From contig NZ_VNJJ01000002.1 of the NCBI RefSeq assembly GCF_007786475.1, positions 310,001 to 374,000 on the forward strand: DNA of 64,000 bases. Reading direction: 5' to 3'. The notes below the pieces were generated by a model. That model made no database searches. It saw only the letters and a list, made by a program, of their open reading frames with translations, and had not been told where the DNA came from. The stretch is from Cohnella terricola (GTDB lineage Bacteria > Bacillota > Bacilli > Paenibacillales > Paenibacillaceae). Below are positions 17,049 to 25,004 of the stretch, piece after piece (the stretch's first letter is position 1; the number at the start of each line of letters is the position of its first letter). A program made the position numbers and the translations under genes.

Positions 17049-18008
17049 TCATTTCCTCTCGCCCGCGGGAAGCTCGATATCGTGCGAATCGCTTAACGGC
17101 ACCCCGAAGTCCGGCGTACCGTCCGGCTTCCACCCGAATTTCTGCAACCGGGTGCTGCGAAGCCCCGTTTCCGCTCCCGGCGCGGGCAGCGCGTGAAACA
17201 CGATCCAATCCTCCGTTCCGTCCGGCGATATCGTGAAGCTGTTATGTCCGGTAGCATAAACTCCGTTTTCCGGACTTTTGCGAAATACCGGCACGGGGGA
17301 TTTGTCCCATGAATAGACTTGCATCGGATCGGCGTCCTCCTTCATCGCCAGCATGCCCAGCGCGTAATCCTCGGACCAGGTCGTACTGGCCGAATAGACG
17401 AGGAATACGCGGCCGTTCCTGCGCAAAATGACGGGACCTTCGTTGATCGCCATTCCGCCCTGCTTCTCCCATTCCAGAGTCGGAGCCGTGAGCAGCTCAT
17501 GTCCTCCGTCAAGATCTAACGTCCACGGATTCGACATGCGCATGATGAAGATGGCGGAGCCGTAATCGGGGTAATGTCCGTATCCGGCATATAGAAAGTA
17601 CAACCGTCCCCCCGATTCCATGACCGTACCGTCTAAGCCAGCCAGAGGCGTCTCGAGCGCTCCTTTCCAGTTCCATTCTCCCTCTAGAGGGTCGGCGGCG
17701 TCGTTTTCCAATACGCAGATTCGTCGGGATTCGTCTCCGCCTCCATCGTTGGCGGTATAGTAGATGTACCACTTTCCTTCCAGCCGGTGCAGCTCCGGAG
17801 CCCATAGATTGTGGCTGTAAGGGCCGCTTTTCTCCGGAATCCACACCCTCTTCTTGCGGCCTGCGGCGATTCCCGTCATGGAGTCGGATTTTGTAATATC
17901 CAGGCCGCCGGACTGCGTGGACATGAAGTAGTAATAACCGTCGCTGTGCTTGAGCAGCCAAGGATCGGCCGCCTTCTCGACGATCGGATTGCGGAAGGTT
18001 GGGTTCAT
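17049..18008 (-). CDS. Glycoside hydrolase family 43 (arabinofuranosidase/xylosidase type)
   Basis: A 319-residue intracellular five-bladed beta-propeller enzyme. The three GH43 acidic residues are visible: Asp in EKAADPWLLKHSDGYYY (catalytic base, near residue 15), Asp in AGLDGTVMESGG (pKa modulator) and Glu in MAINEGPVIL (acid). The family removes arabinose or xylose from plant polysaccharide fragments. No signal peptide is present, so it likely acts on oligosaccharides imported by the ABC system upstream. ATG at 18008 follows GGAGAGAACGAACCG. Confidence 0.87.
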   Translation of the reverse strand: MNPTFRNPIVEKAADPWLLKHSDGYYYFMSTQSGGLDITKSDSMTGIAAGRKKRVWIPEKSGPYSHNLWAPELHRLEGKWYIYYTANDGGGDESRRICVLENDAADPLEGEWNWKGALETPLAGLDGTVMESGGRLYFLYAGYGHYPDYGSAIFIMRMSNPWTLDLDGGHELLTAPTLEWEKQGGMAINEGPVILRRNGRVFLVYSASTTWSEDYALGMLAMKEDADPMQVYSWDKSPVPVFRKSPENGVYATGHNSFTISPDGTEDWIVFHALPAPGAETGLRSTRLQKFGWKPDGTPDFGVPLSDSHDIELPAGERK

Positions 18009-18117
18009 CGGTTCGTTCTCTCCTAGTATTGTAATGTCAGGATCCCCGCTTTTGATAGAACGGCTCGCGCGGATTGGGATCGAGTGACCGGCGCTAAGCA
18101 TGACGCTGCCTGTCTTT

Positions 18118-18990
18118 TTACCCCTTCATTCCGGTCAAGGTAATGCCCTCGACGAAATATCTTTGCGCGAAGAAGAACAGCAGCAGCGACGGGATCAGCG
18201 CCAGCACGGAGCCGGCCATAATGTACGTCCATTGCGAAGTATAGAAGCCTTGGAACGATGCCAGAACGAGCTGGAGCGTGAACTTCTCGGGAGAATTGAC
18301 GTAAATGAGCGGCCCGAGAAAATCGTTGTAGCCGGCAAGGAAGCCAAGCAGCCCTTGCGTGATGATGGCGGGTTTAGATAATGGCAGCATGATCCGGAGG
18401 AAAATCTGTAGCGGATTCATCCCGTCCACCCTGGCCGCTTCCTCCAGCTCCTTCGGAATGGTCATGAAAAACTGTCTAAGCAGAAACACCGCGGCAGCCG
18501 CGCCGAACATTCCTGGTACCATCAGCGGCAGCCAGCTGTCGATCCAGCCGATCTGCTTGAACAAAATAAACGCCGGAATCATCGTGACGACGCCCGGGAT
18601 CATCATCGTCGTCAGCAGCATCGTGAACAGCACGTTTTTCGCCGGAAAATCCATCCTCGCGAACGCATTGGCTGCCAGCGCGCTCGTGAATAAGCCGACC
18701 AGGCAGGGCAAGGAGATGACGAACAGCGTGTTCAGAAAACCTTTCAAAATATCGGCTTCCGTCAACACGAAAGCGTAATTGTGCCATTCGAATACCTCGG
18801 GTATCCACTTCGGAGGCATTTCGAATTCGTGTCCCTGCTCCTTCAACGACGTCGACAGCATCCATAGGAAGGGAATGGCCATCACGAGCGATCCCGCCGT
18901 CAGGAACAAGTACGCGAAGGCTTTACGGACCTGCTCGCCCGCTCTCTTCTTCCTCTGCCTGACGCTTCTTACGATTGCGGTATTCGACAT
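18118..18990 (-). CDS. Sugar ABC transporter permease (MalG/AraQ type)
   Basis: A 290-residue permease with six predicted helices and the MalG-type coupling motif (KELEEAARVDGMNPLQIFLR) near residue 195. It forms the channel with the MalF-type permease upstream (12-base gap). As is usual for Firmicutes oligosaccharide importers, no ATPase is encoded here; a shared MsmX-like ATPase elsewhere is expected. Confidence 0.92.
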   Translation of the reverse strand: MSNTAIVRSVRQRKKRAGEQVRKAFAYLFLTAGSLVMAIPFLWMLSTSLKEQGHEFEMPPKWIPEVFEWHNYAFVLTEADILKGFLNTLFVISLPCLVGLFTSALAANAFARMDFPAKNVLFTMLLTTMMIPGVVTMIPAFILFKQIGWIDSWLPLMVPGMFGAAAAVFLLRQFFMTIPKELEEAARVDGMNPLQIFLRIMLPLSKPAIITQGLLGFLAGYNDFLGPLIYVNSPEKFTLQLVLASFQGFYTSQWTYIMAGSVLALIPSLLLFFFAQRYFVEGITLTGMKG

Positions 18991-19001
18991 GCATGTCCCT
19001 C

Positions 19002-19871
19002 CTATTCGTAATGCACCCAGCGTTTGGACAGCCAGAAATTAAGCAGCGTAATCGCCAGGATCAACAGACCGAGCGCCCAAGCCATAGCCGATGCGTAGCC
19101 CATGCTCATATAGCGGAACGCATTTTGGAACAAATAATAGACGATCGTCGTCGTCGAATAATTCGGTCCGCCTTCCGTCATGATCTGGAAGCGCGGAAAG
19201 TCTTGCAAGGCCGTGATCGTGGAAGTGATCAAAATATAGAGCGTTGTCGGCGAGATGCATGGAATCGTAATCTTTACGAACCTTTGCCAGCCGCTGGCCC
19301 CGTCGATCTCCGCCGCTTCATGAAAGCTCTTCGGAACGCCCTGCAGCGCGGCCAGGTAAAGCACCATGTTGATGCCAAGCCCCGCCCAGACGCCCTGGAT
19401 GATCATCGCGGGCATGGCCCACGTCTCGCTGCTCAGCCATGCTGGTCCCTGGATACCGATCAGCTCGAGCAAGTAATTCAGCAACCCGTAGCTATCGTTG
19501 AAAATCCATTTCCAAAGCAGCGTCAGCGCGATGACCGAGCTAATCGTCGGCAGGAAGAACATCGTGCGGAAAAAGCGGATACCGCGCACCTTCTGATTGA
19601 GCGACATCGCGATTCCGAGCGCCACGACCATGCCGATCGGAATGCTCAGCGCCGAATAGAACGTATTGAACAGAGTTTTCCAGAACAGCTCGTCGTGCAA
19701 GGCGAGCTTGGCGTAATTGTTGGTTCCCGTAAATACGGGAGCTTGATACCCGCTATACTCCGTGAAACTGACATAAACGGAATAGCTCAGCGGAATGAAC
19801 GCGAACAGCAAAAACCCCACTATCGGAGCGGAGATGAACAGATAGGCCCATGCGTATTCCTTGCGCTTCAT
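19002..19871 (-). CDS. Sugar ABC transporter permease (MalF/AraP type)
   Basis: A 289-residue permease of the MalF/UgpA class with N-terminal WAYLFISAPIVGFLLFAFIP and the coupling loop FHEAAEIDGASGWQRFVKIT near residue 190. It lies between the binding-protein gene and the second permease gene, same strand, and heterodimerises with the MalG-type partner. Confidence 0.92.
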   Translation of the reverse strand: MKRKEYAWAYLFISAPIVGFLLFAFIPLSYSVYVSFTEYSGYQAPVFTGTNNYAKLALHDELFWKTLFNTFYSALSIPIGMVVALGIAMSLNQKVRGIRFFRTMFFLPTISSVIALTLLWKWIFNDSYGLLNYLLELIGIQGPAWLSSETWAMPAMIIQGVWAGLGINMVLYLAALQGVPKSFHEAAEIDGASGWQRFVKITIPCISPTTLYILITSTITALQDFPRFQIMTEGGPNYSTTTIVYYLFQNAFRYMSMGYASAMAWALGLLILAITLLNFWLSKRWVHYE

Positions 19872-19902
19872 AATTCCCCTCCGTCATTCCGGAGCGGACG
19901 AA

Positions 19903-19924
19903 GGTAAACCCGCGAGGGTTTCCC
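19903..19924 (-). terminator. Intercistronic hairpin after the sugar-binding protein gene
   Basis: AAACCC pairs with GGGTTT across a GCGA loop in the 70-base gap between binding-protein and permease genes. It probably limits read-through or protects the upstream message, as is common after binding-protein genes. Confidence 0.5.
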
Positions 19925-19941
19925 TCCGCCCGGCGTCCATT

Positions 19942-21318
19942 TTACTTAAAAATCGCCGGATTTCCTTCTTTGATCGCCGCGTCGATCTTCGGCTTCAGCC
20001 CGTTCAAGACATCGGCGGCCGATTTTTTGCCGTCCCACATGGGGGCCAGCCCTTGGGACAGCATGTCGAACCATTTAGCGTTCGGCAGGTTCGTCCACGG
20101 GCCCGGCACTTGGTTTTCCGCTGCATTGATGAACACCTCCGCATGCTCCGGCTTTTGTCCCGGCTGCAGGAAGACTTCCGTGGCGGCCATCGATTTAAAG
20201 CTCGGGATCGCGAAGCCCATCAAGGACTGCTCCTTCTGACCTTCCGGTCCGCCCAAATATTCCACGAGCTTGTAAGCGGCCTCGATTTGCTTCGTTTTGC
20301 TGTAAATGCCGATTCCGACCGAACCGCTCCAGCCCGCCCATTTGTTCACCGGCAGCGGAGCGACGTCCCAATCGAAGCCGAGCTTGCGGAACTCGGGTAC
20401 CATCCAGCGTCCGGTAATCATCATCGCCAGCCTGCCCGTCTGGAACATCTGGCTGTCGTTCATGTCCTTCAAAGCCGCTGCGTTCGGCACGACCTTATGC
20501 ACGTTGGCCAGATCCGCCGCAAACTGCAATGCCGCAACGGCCGCCTCGCCGTTGCCGACGAATTCTCGCCGGTCGTCGCTGAGGAACGCGCCGCCGTTGC
20601 CGAATACAAAGCCTTCCCACCAGATCGGCCCCATGCCGTACTGCTTGATCTTCCCATTCTCTTCGACGGTTAGCTTCTTCGCCGTATCAAGCAATTGCTC
20701 GAAGGTCATCGGCGTATCGGCGCTCGGGAACGGTACGTTCATTTTGGTGAAGATCTCTTTGTTGTAGTAAAGAACGGTCGGACCGATATCTTTAGGCAGC
20801 GCGTAAAGCGGACCTTTCCCGTTGACCGCCCCGTCGTAACGGTATCTTAGAAGACCCGACTCCCACATGTCTCCGGTATCGATCGAGCTGGAGTCGACGA
20901 ACTCCTGAATCGGATGCAGCAAGCCCTGGCTGACCCAACGGCCGAAATCCCCATCCGGCACGTAGAAGACGTCGGGCGCGTCGCCTCCCGCCAAAATCGT
21001 GTTCATCTTGCCGACGTAGTCTGCCGGAATATGCAAGTATTCCACCTTGATCGTCGGATTTTTCGCCTCGAAGTCCTTGATCAGCTTGGTGAACACTTCC
21101 TTCTCCGACGGATCGCCCCAGCCCGCGAACTTGATCTTAACCGGATCGCCCCCAGGAGCTTGGCTTCCGGACGCGCTGCTCTTCGCCGTGCTTTTCGCCG
21201 TGCTATCCGCGCCGGCCGAAGGCTCCTTCCCATTGTTGCCGCCGCAAGCGGTCATTCCCGCGAGCAGCGTCAACGACGCCGTAACGGCAAGCAAGCTTTT
21301 ACCCTTTCCGAGTCTCAT
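19942..21318 (-). CDS. Extracellular sugar-binding lipoprotein (SBP_bac_1)
   Basis: A 458-residue lipoprotein: signal peptide ending in LLAGMTAC (lipidated Cys about 26), Ser/Ala-rich linker, then a family 1 binding domain (KIKFAGWGDPSEKEVFTKLI, KDFEAKNPTIKVEYLHIP, TILAGGDAPDVFYV). It delivers an oligosaccharide to the two permeases encoded downstream. Given the GH43 enzyme in the operon, the ligand is probably an arabinose- or xylose-containing oligosaccharide. It is preceded by a strong promoter and a cre site. Confidence 0.92.
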   Translation of the reverse strand: MRLGKGKSLLAVTASLTLLAGMTACGGNNGKEPSAGADSTAKSTAKSSASGSQAPGGDPVKIKFAGWGDPSEKEVFTKLIKDFEAKNPTIKVEYLHIPADYVGKMNTILAGGDAPDVFYVPDGDFGRWVSQGLLHPIQEFVDSSSIDTGDMWESGLLRYRYDGAVNGKGPLYALPKDIGPTVLYYNKEIFTKMNVPFPSADTPMTFEQLLDTAKKLTVEENGKIKQYGMGPIWWEGFVFGNGGAFLSDDRREFVGNGEAAVAALQFAADLANVHKVVPNAAALKDMNDSQMFQTGRLAMMITGRWMVPEFRKLGFDWDVAPLPVNKWAGWSGSVGIGIYSKTKQIEAAYKLVEYLGGPEGQKEQSLMGFAIPSFKSMAATEVFLQPGQKPEHAEVFINAAENQVPGPWTNLPNAKWFDMLSQGLAPMWDGKKSAADVLNGLKPKIDAAIKEGNPAIFK

Positions 21319-21361
21319 CTGATAGACACTCCCTTTTGTATTAGATCTGTCTTCACCTTTA

Positions 21362-21389
21362 ATTATAGGCGCGCGTCAGGGACGAACAA
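21362..21389 (-). promoter_or_regulatory. Promoter of the sugar ABC-GH43 operon
   Basis: Minus-strand -10 TATAAT (21362-21367) with -35 TTGTTC (21384-21389) at 16-base spacing, 43 bases upstream of the binding-protein start codon. Confidence 0.65.
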
Positions 21390-21391
21390 TT

Positions 21392-21407
21392 ATGAAAACG
21401 CTTTATT
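21392..21407. promoter_or_regulatory. cre site (CcpA catabolite control)
   Basis: ATGAAAACGCTTTATT fits the CcpA consensus WTGAAARCGYTTTCWN with one mismatch. It lies immediately upstream of the -35 element, so carbon-catabolite control of the operon is likely. Confidence 0.6.
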
Positions 21408-21487
21408 TATTCCGCAAAAAAGAGCGTTACCGTTGCGATTTCGACGGTCGAAAACGGCGAAATTCTCGGTTCGCTAGACGCATGAAT

Positions 21488-21530
21488 AAGGGGCTTCCTC
21501 TTAAGTCGGTTCGACCTCCGGAAGCCCCTT
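21488..21530 (-). terminator. Terminator of the AraC-family regulator gene
   Basis: AAGGGGCTTCC and GGAAGCCCCTT form an 11-bp stem 16 bases after the regulator stop codon. It separates the regulator from the transporter operon. Confidence 0.8.
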
Positions 21531-21546
21531 CGTATGCTTATTCATT

Positions 21547-22380
21547 CTAAATTTGCTTGCGCCACTCGAGCGGAGTGATTCCGACGGATTTTACGAACTG
21601 CTCGTAAAAGCGGCTGGAGCTCGTGAAACCGACCTCGGATGAAATAAACTCGATCGCTTTGCCAGTCTGGCGCAGCAGTCTCTTGGCTTCCTCGATCCGC
21701 AGATTGATGACGTACTGCTTGGGAGAAACGCCTACCGCTTCCGAAAACTTTTTGCGCAGAATGCTCTCCGACAAATAATGACGAGCGGCAATATCGTGAA
21801 TCGTGATCGGCGTGTTGTAGTTTCTGTGAATCTCCTTCAGCACCTCTTGCACGATCCGCTTATCACCGTTCGTCTCGGCGTCGGGAGCGGCGATGGCGTT
21901 CCGATGGAACAACAGCAGCACCGTTTCGAATGCGATTCTCATCAGATCGTAGGAATAGTCGCCTCGTTCCTCGAAATGCCATTCCCTCTCCAGTCGGGTC
22001 AGACTCATTTCCGCCCATTGCCTGTCCCCTTCGTCCAGATGCGCGCTCCAAAGTCGATGCGGCTTCTGATAAGCGTTAAGGAACAAGTATTGGGTATAAG
22101 CCGGAACCTTGGCATAGAGAAAATGCACGGACAGCCCCGCCCACGGCTCGGTGCAGACGAAGCCGTGATGCAGGCCGGAAGGAATCAGGATCAAATCTCC
22201 CGCAGACACCTTAATATTTTGATCGTTAGCGCTGTAATATCCTTCTCCGTGCAATATCAACGTCAGCTCGTCGTATTCGTGCGAATGCGACATGAACAGG
22301 CCTTCTCCCTGCTCGGCCTGAAAAGTATGCGGCTTGAAACGTTCGATGCTTGTAATGAAGCCCTTGGCCATACCAAACAT
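21547..22380 (-). CDS. AraC family regulator, probable activator of the sugar operon
   Basis: A 277-residue regulator from the ATG at 22380 (AGGGAAGGG upstream). The N-terminal cupin-like sensor domain includes FMSHSHEYDELTLILHGEGY. The C-terminal 100 residues hold the double helix-turn-helix (IHDIAARHYLSESILRKKF; ISSEVGFTSSSRFYEQFVKS, then GITPLEWRKQI). It lies directly upstream of the sugar-binding protein gene on the same strand, so local control of that operon is likely. An open frame extends far upstream to 22743 but lacks support. Confidence 0.88.
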   Translation of the reverse strand: MFGMAKGFITSIERFKPHTFQAEQGEGLFMSHSHEYDELTLILHGEGYYSANDQNIKVSAGDLILIPSGLHHGFVCTEPWAGLSVHFLYAKVPAYTQYLFLNAYQKPHRLWSAHLDEGDRQWAEMSLTRLEREWHFEERGDYSYDLMRIAFETVLLLFHRNAIAAPDAETNGDKRIVQEVLKEIHRNYNTPITIHDIAARHYLSESILRKKFSEAVGVSPKQYVINLRIEEAKRLLRQTGKAIEFISSEVGFTSSSRFYEQFVKSVGITPLEWRKQI

Positions 22381-22593
22381 TCGCCCTTCCCTTATCCGTC
22401 TTGGCGACCTGAGGAGCCTTGCGTCAATTTCGTATGATGTTCTTATTTTACCATGTCCGCGGCGAAGGGAGCCAGAGCCCGGCCTGAACTGAGAAAGTCT
22501 CATGATTCCACGAAAAAAGGGGAATCTTATCCCATAACCTTGCCGCTGATCCGCAAAGCGACGGGGGCCATTTTGCTCATGGGAGATGTAGCC

Positions 22594-22713
22594 ATGGAAA
22601 ACTTCGTCCGGTGGGTGTCGTCCCACGTTTTGACCGTACTGATCATCCTCGGCGTCATTTATGCGGTCGCCTTGGTTCTGGCTCATCGCAAGTCGCTGTT
22701 CTATAAAGAATAA
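22594..22713 (+). CDS. Small single-pass membrane protein (39 residues)
   Basis: A 39-residue frame begins at ATG 22594, seven bases after GGGAGA. It encodes one strong membrane helix (VLTVLIILGVIYAVALVLA) followed by a basic end (HRKSLFYKE). The ribosome site, the clean helix and a perfect terminator overlapping the stop codon together suggest a real small gene. The function is unknown. It is the only plus-strand gene between 6 and 41 kb. Confidence 0.6.
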   Translation: MENFVRWVSSHVLTVLIILGVIYAVALVLAHRKSLFYKE

Positions 22714-22766
22714 GCCACTGGTGCGGGCCGCTTGCTTGCGCAAGCTATCCGTACCAGTGGCTTATT
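22709..22766. terminator. Bidirectional terminator between the small gene and purD
   Basis: AATAAGCCACTGGT and ACCAGTGGCTTATT form a perfect 14-bp stem with a long GC-rich loop, followed by TTTGAA. It ends the purine operon on the minus strand and the small gene on the plus strand. Confidence 0.85.
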
Positions 22767-22787
22767 TGAATAAACTATTTTGGCGCA

Positions 22788-24053
22788 TTACACGAGCGCC
22801 TTGGCCGCGATGTCTGTGCGATTCTGTTTGCCCTCGAACGTGATGCCGGCCGCAGCCGCATAAGCGTTAGCCCGCGCTTCCGCGATGCTCACGCCGCGTC
22901 CGACGACGCCGAGCACCCGTCCGCCGTTCGTCACGACCCGTCCGTTTTTTAGCGCGGTTCCCGCGTGGAAGACAAGCGCGCCGGGAACCGTTACGCTGTC
23001 CAGACCGTCGATCGGGAAGCCCTTCGGATAAGAGCCGGGGTAGCCGCCCGAAGCGAGCACGACGCACACGGCCGACTCGTCGCTCCAACGAATGTCGATC
23101 TGATCAAGCGTGCCGTTGATCGACGCGAGGAAGATGTCCAGTAAATCCGTCTCCAGACGAGGCAACACGACTTGCGTCTCCGGATCGCCGAAACGCGCAT
23201 TGAATTCGATCGTCTTCGGACCGTCTTTCGTAATCATCAGACCGGCGAACAGAACGCCGCGGAACGGACGCCCTTCGGACACCATCGCGCGGGCGGTCGG
23301 CTTCACGATGTTCTCAATCGCGTCGTCGATGATCGACTGGTCGATATGCGGAAGCGGCGAGTACGTGCCCATTCCTCCCGTATTCGGTCCCTTATCGTTG
23401 TCGAACACTTGCTTATGGTCTTGGGCCGGCGACATCGCGCGAACGTCGTTGCCATCCACGAACGCCAGAATGGACATCTCCTGTCCTTCCAGAAACTCCT
23501 CGATGACCACCTTGTCCCCCGCGGAGCCGAATGATTTGCTCACCATCGTCTCCTCGAGCGCCTTATCCGCTTCCTCACGCGAGAAGCAGACCGTTACACC
23601 CTTGCCCGCGGCAAGCCCATCCGCTTTAATGACGATCGGCAGCGATTGCTGACCGAGATAAGCTTTGGCCGACTCGTAATCGGTGAACGTCTCGTACTTC
23701 GCGGTCGGAATCTCGTATTTGCGCAGCAGGTTTTTCATGAAAATCTTGCTGCCCTCGATCTCGGCGGCATTCTTGCGCGGGCCGTATACCGGAATCGAAG
23801 CCGCCTCGAACTCGTCGACGATACCCGCGGCCAGCGGGTCGTCCGGTCCGACAACAACGAGATCAATCGCCTGCTCTTTGGCGAATGCCACAAGACGCGC
23901 GAACTCCATCTCGCCGATGTCCACGTTCTCCGCCAGTTGGGCGATGCCCGCGTTGCCGGGTGCGCAATAGATTTGTTGAACCTTCTCGCTCTTCTTAAGC
24001 GCCCAGACGATCGCATGCTCGCGGCCGCCGCGGCCGATAACCAGAATGCGCAC
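22788..24053 (-). CDS. purD: Phosphoribosylamine-glycine ligase
   Basis: A 421-residue ATP-grasp enzyme that joins glycine to phosphoribosylamine (purine step 2). N-terminal MRILVIGRGGREHAIVWALK is diagnostic. ATP-grasp signatures include PIVIKADGLAAGKGVTVCFS, MEEFLEGQE-like VVIEEFLEGQEMS, and FNARFGDPETQVVLPRLETD near residue 290. Length is normal. It is the last gene of the purine operon, three bases after the IMP cyclohydrolase gene. Confidence 0.97.
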   Translation of the reverse strand: MRILVIGRGGREHAIVWALKKSEKVQQIYCAPGNAGIAQLAENVDIGEMEFARLVAFAKEQAIDLVVVGPDDPLAAGIVDEFEAASIPVYGPRKNAAEIEGSKIFMKNLLRKYEIPTAKYETFTDYESAKAYLGQQSLPIVIKADGLAAGKGVTVCFSREEADKALEETMVSKSFGSAGDKVVIEEFLEGQEMSILAFVDGNDVRAMSPAQDHKQVFDNDKGPNTGGMGTYSPLPHIDQSIIDDAIENIVKPTARAMVSEGRPFRGVLFAGLMITKDGPKTIEFNARFGDPETQVVLPRLETDLLDIFLASINGTLDQIDIRWSDESAVCVVLASGGYPGSYPKGFPIDGLDSVTVPGALVFHAGTALKNGRVVTNGGRVLGVVGRGVSIAEARANAYAAAAGITFEGKQNRTDIAAKALV

Positions 24054-24055
24054 GA

Positions 24056-24802
24056 TTAGACGCCTCCTTCGGAATCCTTGTTGATGACCTTCAAGGATAC
24101 TTCGCCGTCGGATATGCGGATCGTCTTCACGAGCAAGGAGATTTTGTTGTCCTCGTTCAGAAGATTCCAGTAAAACCGCGCCGTCTCCTGTTCGTCATTG
24201 AACAGCGGAGCGAGCTGCGGCTCACCCGCGAAAGAAGGCAGCGGATTGCCGTCTCCTTGATACGTCGAGATGAAGTGTCCGTATCCCGCGATCGCTTTTT
24301 CATAGTGGAAATATTGGCGCTTCGTCTGGGATTCGTCGTTCTCGTTCGACTTCAGGATCGACAGCTTATAGGCATTCTGCTTATCGTTCAGATCGACGAT
24401 GCCCGAGATGCGAGGCGTGAAGTTCGGCGGGTCCGGCTCGTACGTGCGCTTCGCCAGAGCCTGCTCGAAGGTGCCGCCGCTTCGCAGCGCTTCCCAGATC
24501 GTGTCGGTCTGGTCGCCGTTCGTGACGATATGCGCGCCGCCTTCATGGCGGAGCGGATAATAGATAATGAGAGAAGGATCGGACAGCTTGGCCGGATCGC
24601 GCGCTTCCGTGCGCAGAAAACCGTTGTCCTCCGGCACGAAAATACGATTGCGGCTGTTCTCGCTTCTGCCCATAATCCAGTAAACCTGCACGTACCGCGA
24701 TGCGTCCGGCGTCAAGCCGATGACGATTCCGCGACCCGGATAGTCGTTTGATTTCAACTGCTGAACGGTGCGTTCCGCCAGCTCTTGCCATTTTGCGGAC
24801 AT
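24056..24802 (-). CDS. purO: IMP cyclohydrolase, PurO-like family
   Basis: A 248-residue protein matching the IMP_cyclohyd family (archaeal PurO and bacterial relatives). Segments RGIVIGLTPDASRYVQVYWI, MGRSENSRNRIF, HEGGAHIVTNGDQTDTIW and an EPDPPNFTPRISGIVDL region fit. It closes the ring of FAICAR to give IMP, the last step of the pathway. Its position between the formyltransferase gene and purD, and the missing cyclohydrolase domain of that formyltransferase, support this role strongly. GGGGAGA precedes the ATG. Confidence 0.82.
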   Translation of the reverse strand: MSAKWQELAERTVQQLKSNDYPGRGIVIGLTPDASRYVQVYWIMGRSENSRNRIFVPEDNGFLRTEARDPAKLSDPSLIIYYPLRHEGGAHIVTNGDQTDTIWEALRSGGTFEQALAKRTYEPDPPNFTPRISGIVDLNDKQNAYKLSILKSNENDESQTKRQYFHYEKAIAGYGHFISTYQGDGNPLPSFAGEPQLAPLFNDEQETARFYWNLLNEDNKISLLVKTIRISDGEVSLKVINKDSEGGV

Positions 24803-24830
24803 TCTCCCCGCCCCTTTCCTTCATATACAT

Positions 24831-24997
24831 GTTCAAAAAGTCCGAATTTCAGCACCGAGAAGGTTGGATGAAGACCGGTGATGAGGAACGGAGTGTAGGC
24901 AGACCTACATGAGTACCGGAAGATCCGGCTGAGTTCAAGATTCGATGTCGAATCCGCTTCCCGATCATCTTCGTGATCAAAATTGGACTTTTTGAAC
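24831..24997. repeat. 167-bp intergenic element with perfect 13-bp inverted ends
   Basis: GTTCAAAAAGTCC at 24831-24843 is the exact reverse complement of GGACTTTTTGAAC at 24985-24997. The interior has further short palindromes (GATCATCTTCGTGATC, GTAGGCAGACCTAC) and no coding frame. It resembles MITE-like intergenic elements common in Paenibacillus genomes (from memory, not searched). It sits inside the purine operon between the formyltransferase and cyclohydrolase genes. Confidence 0.8.
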
Positions 24998-25004
24998 TTC
25001 CTAT

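Noticed and set aside
22381-22743. Long N-terminal extension of the AraC-family regulator
   Set aside because: The extension is arginine-rich and out of family character, overlaps the plus-strand small gene and terminator, and the ATG at 22380 has a ribosome site.
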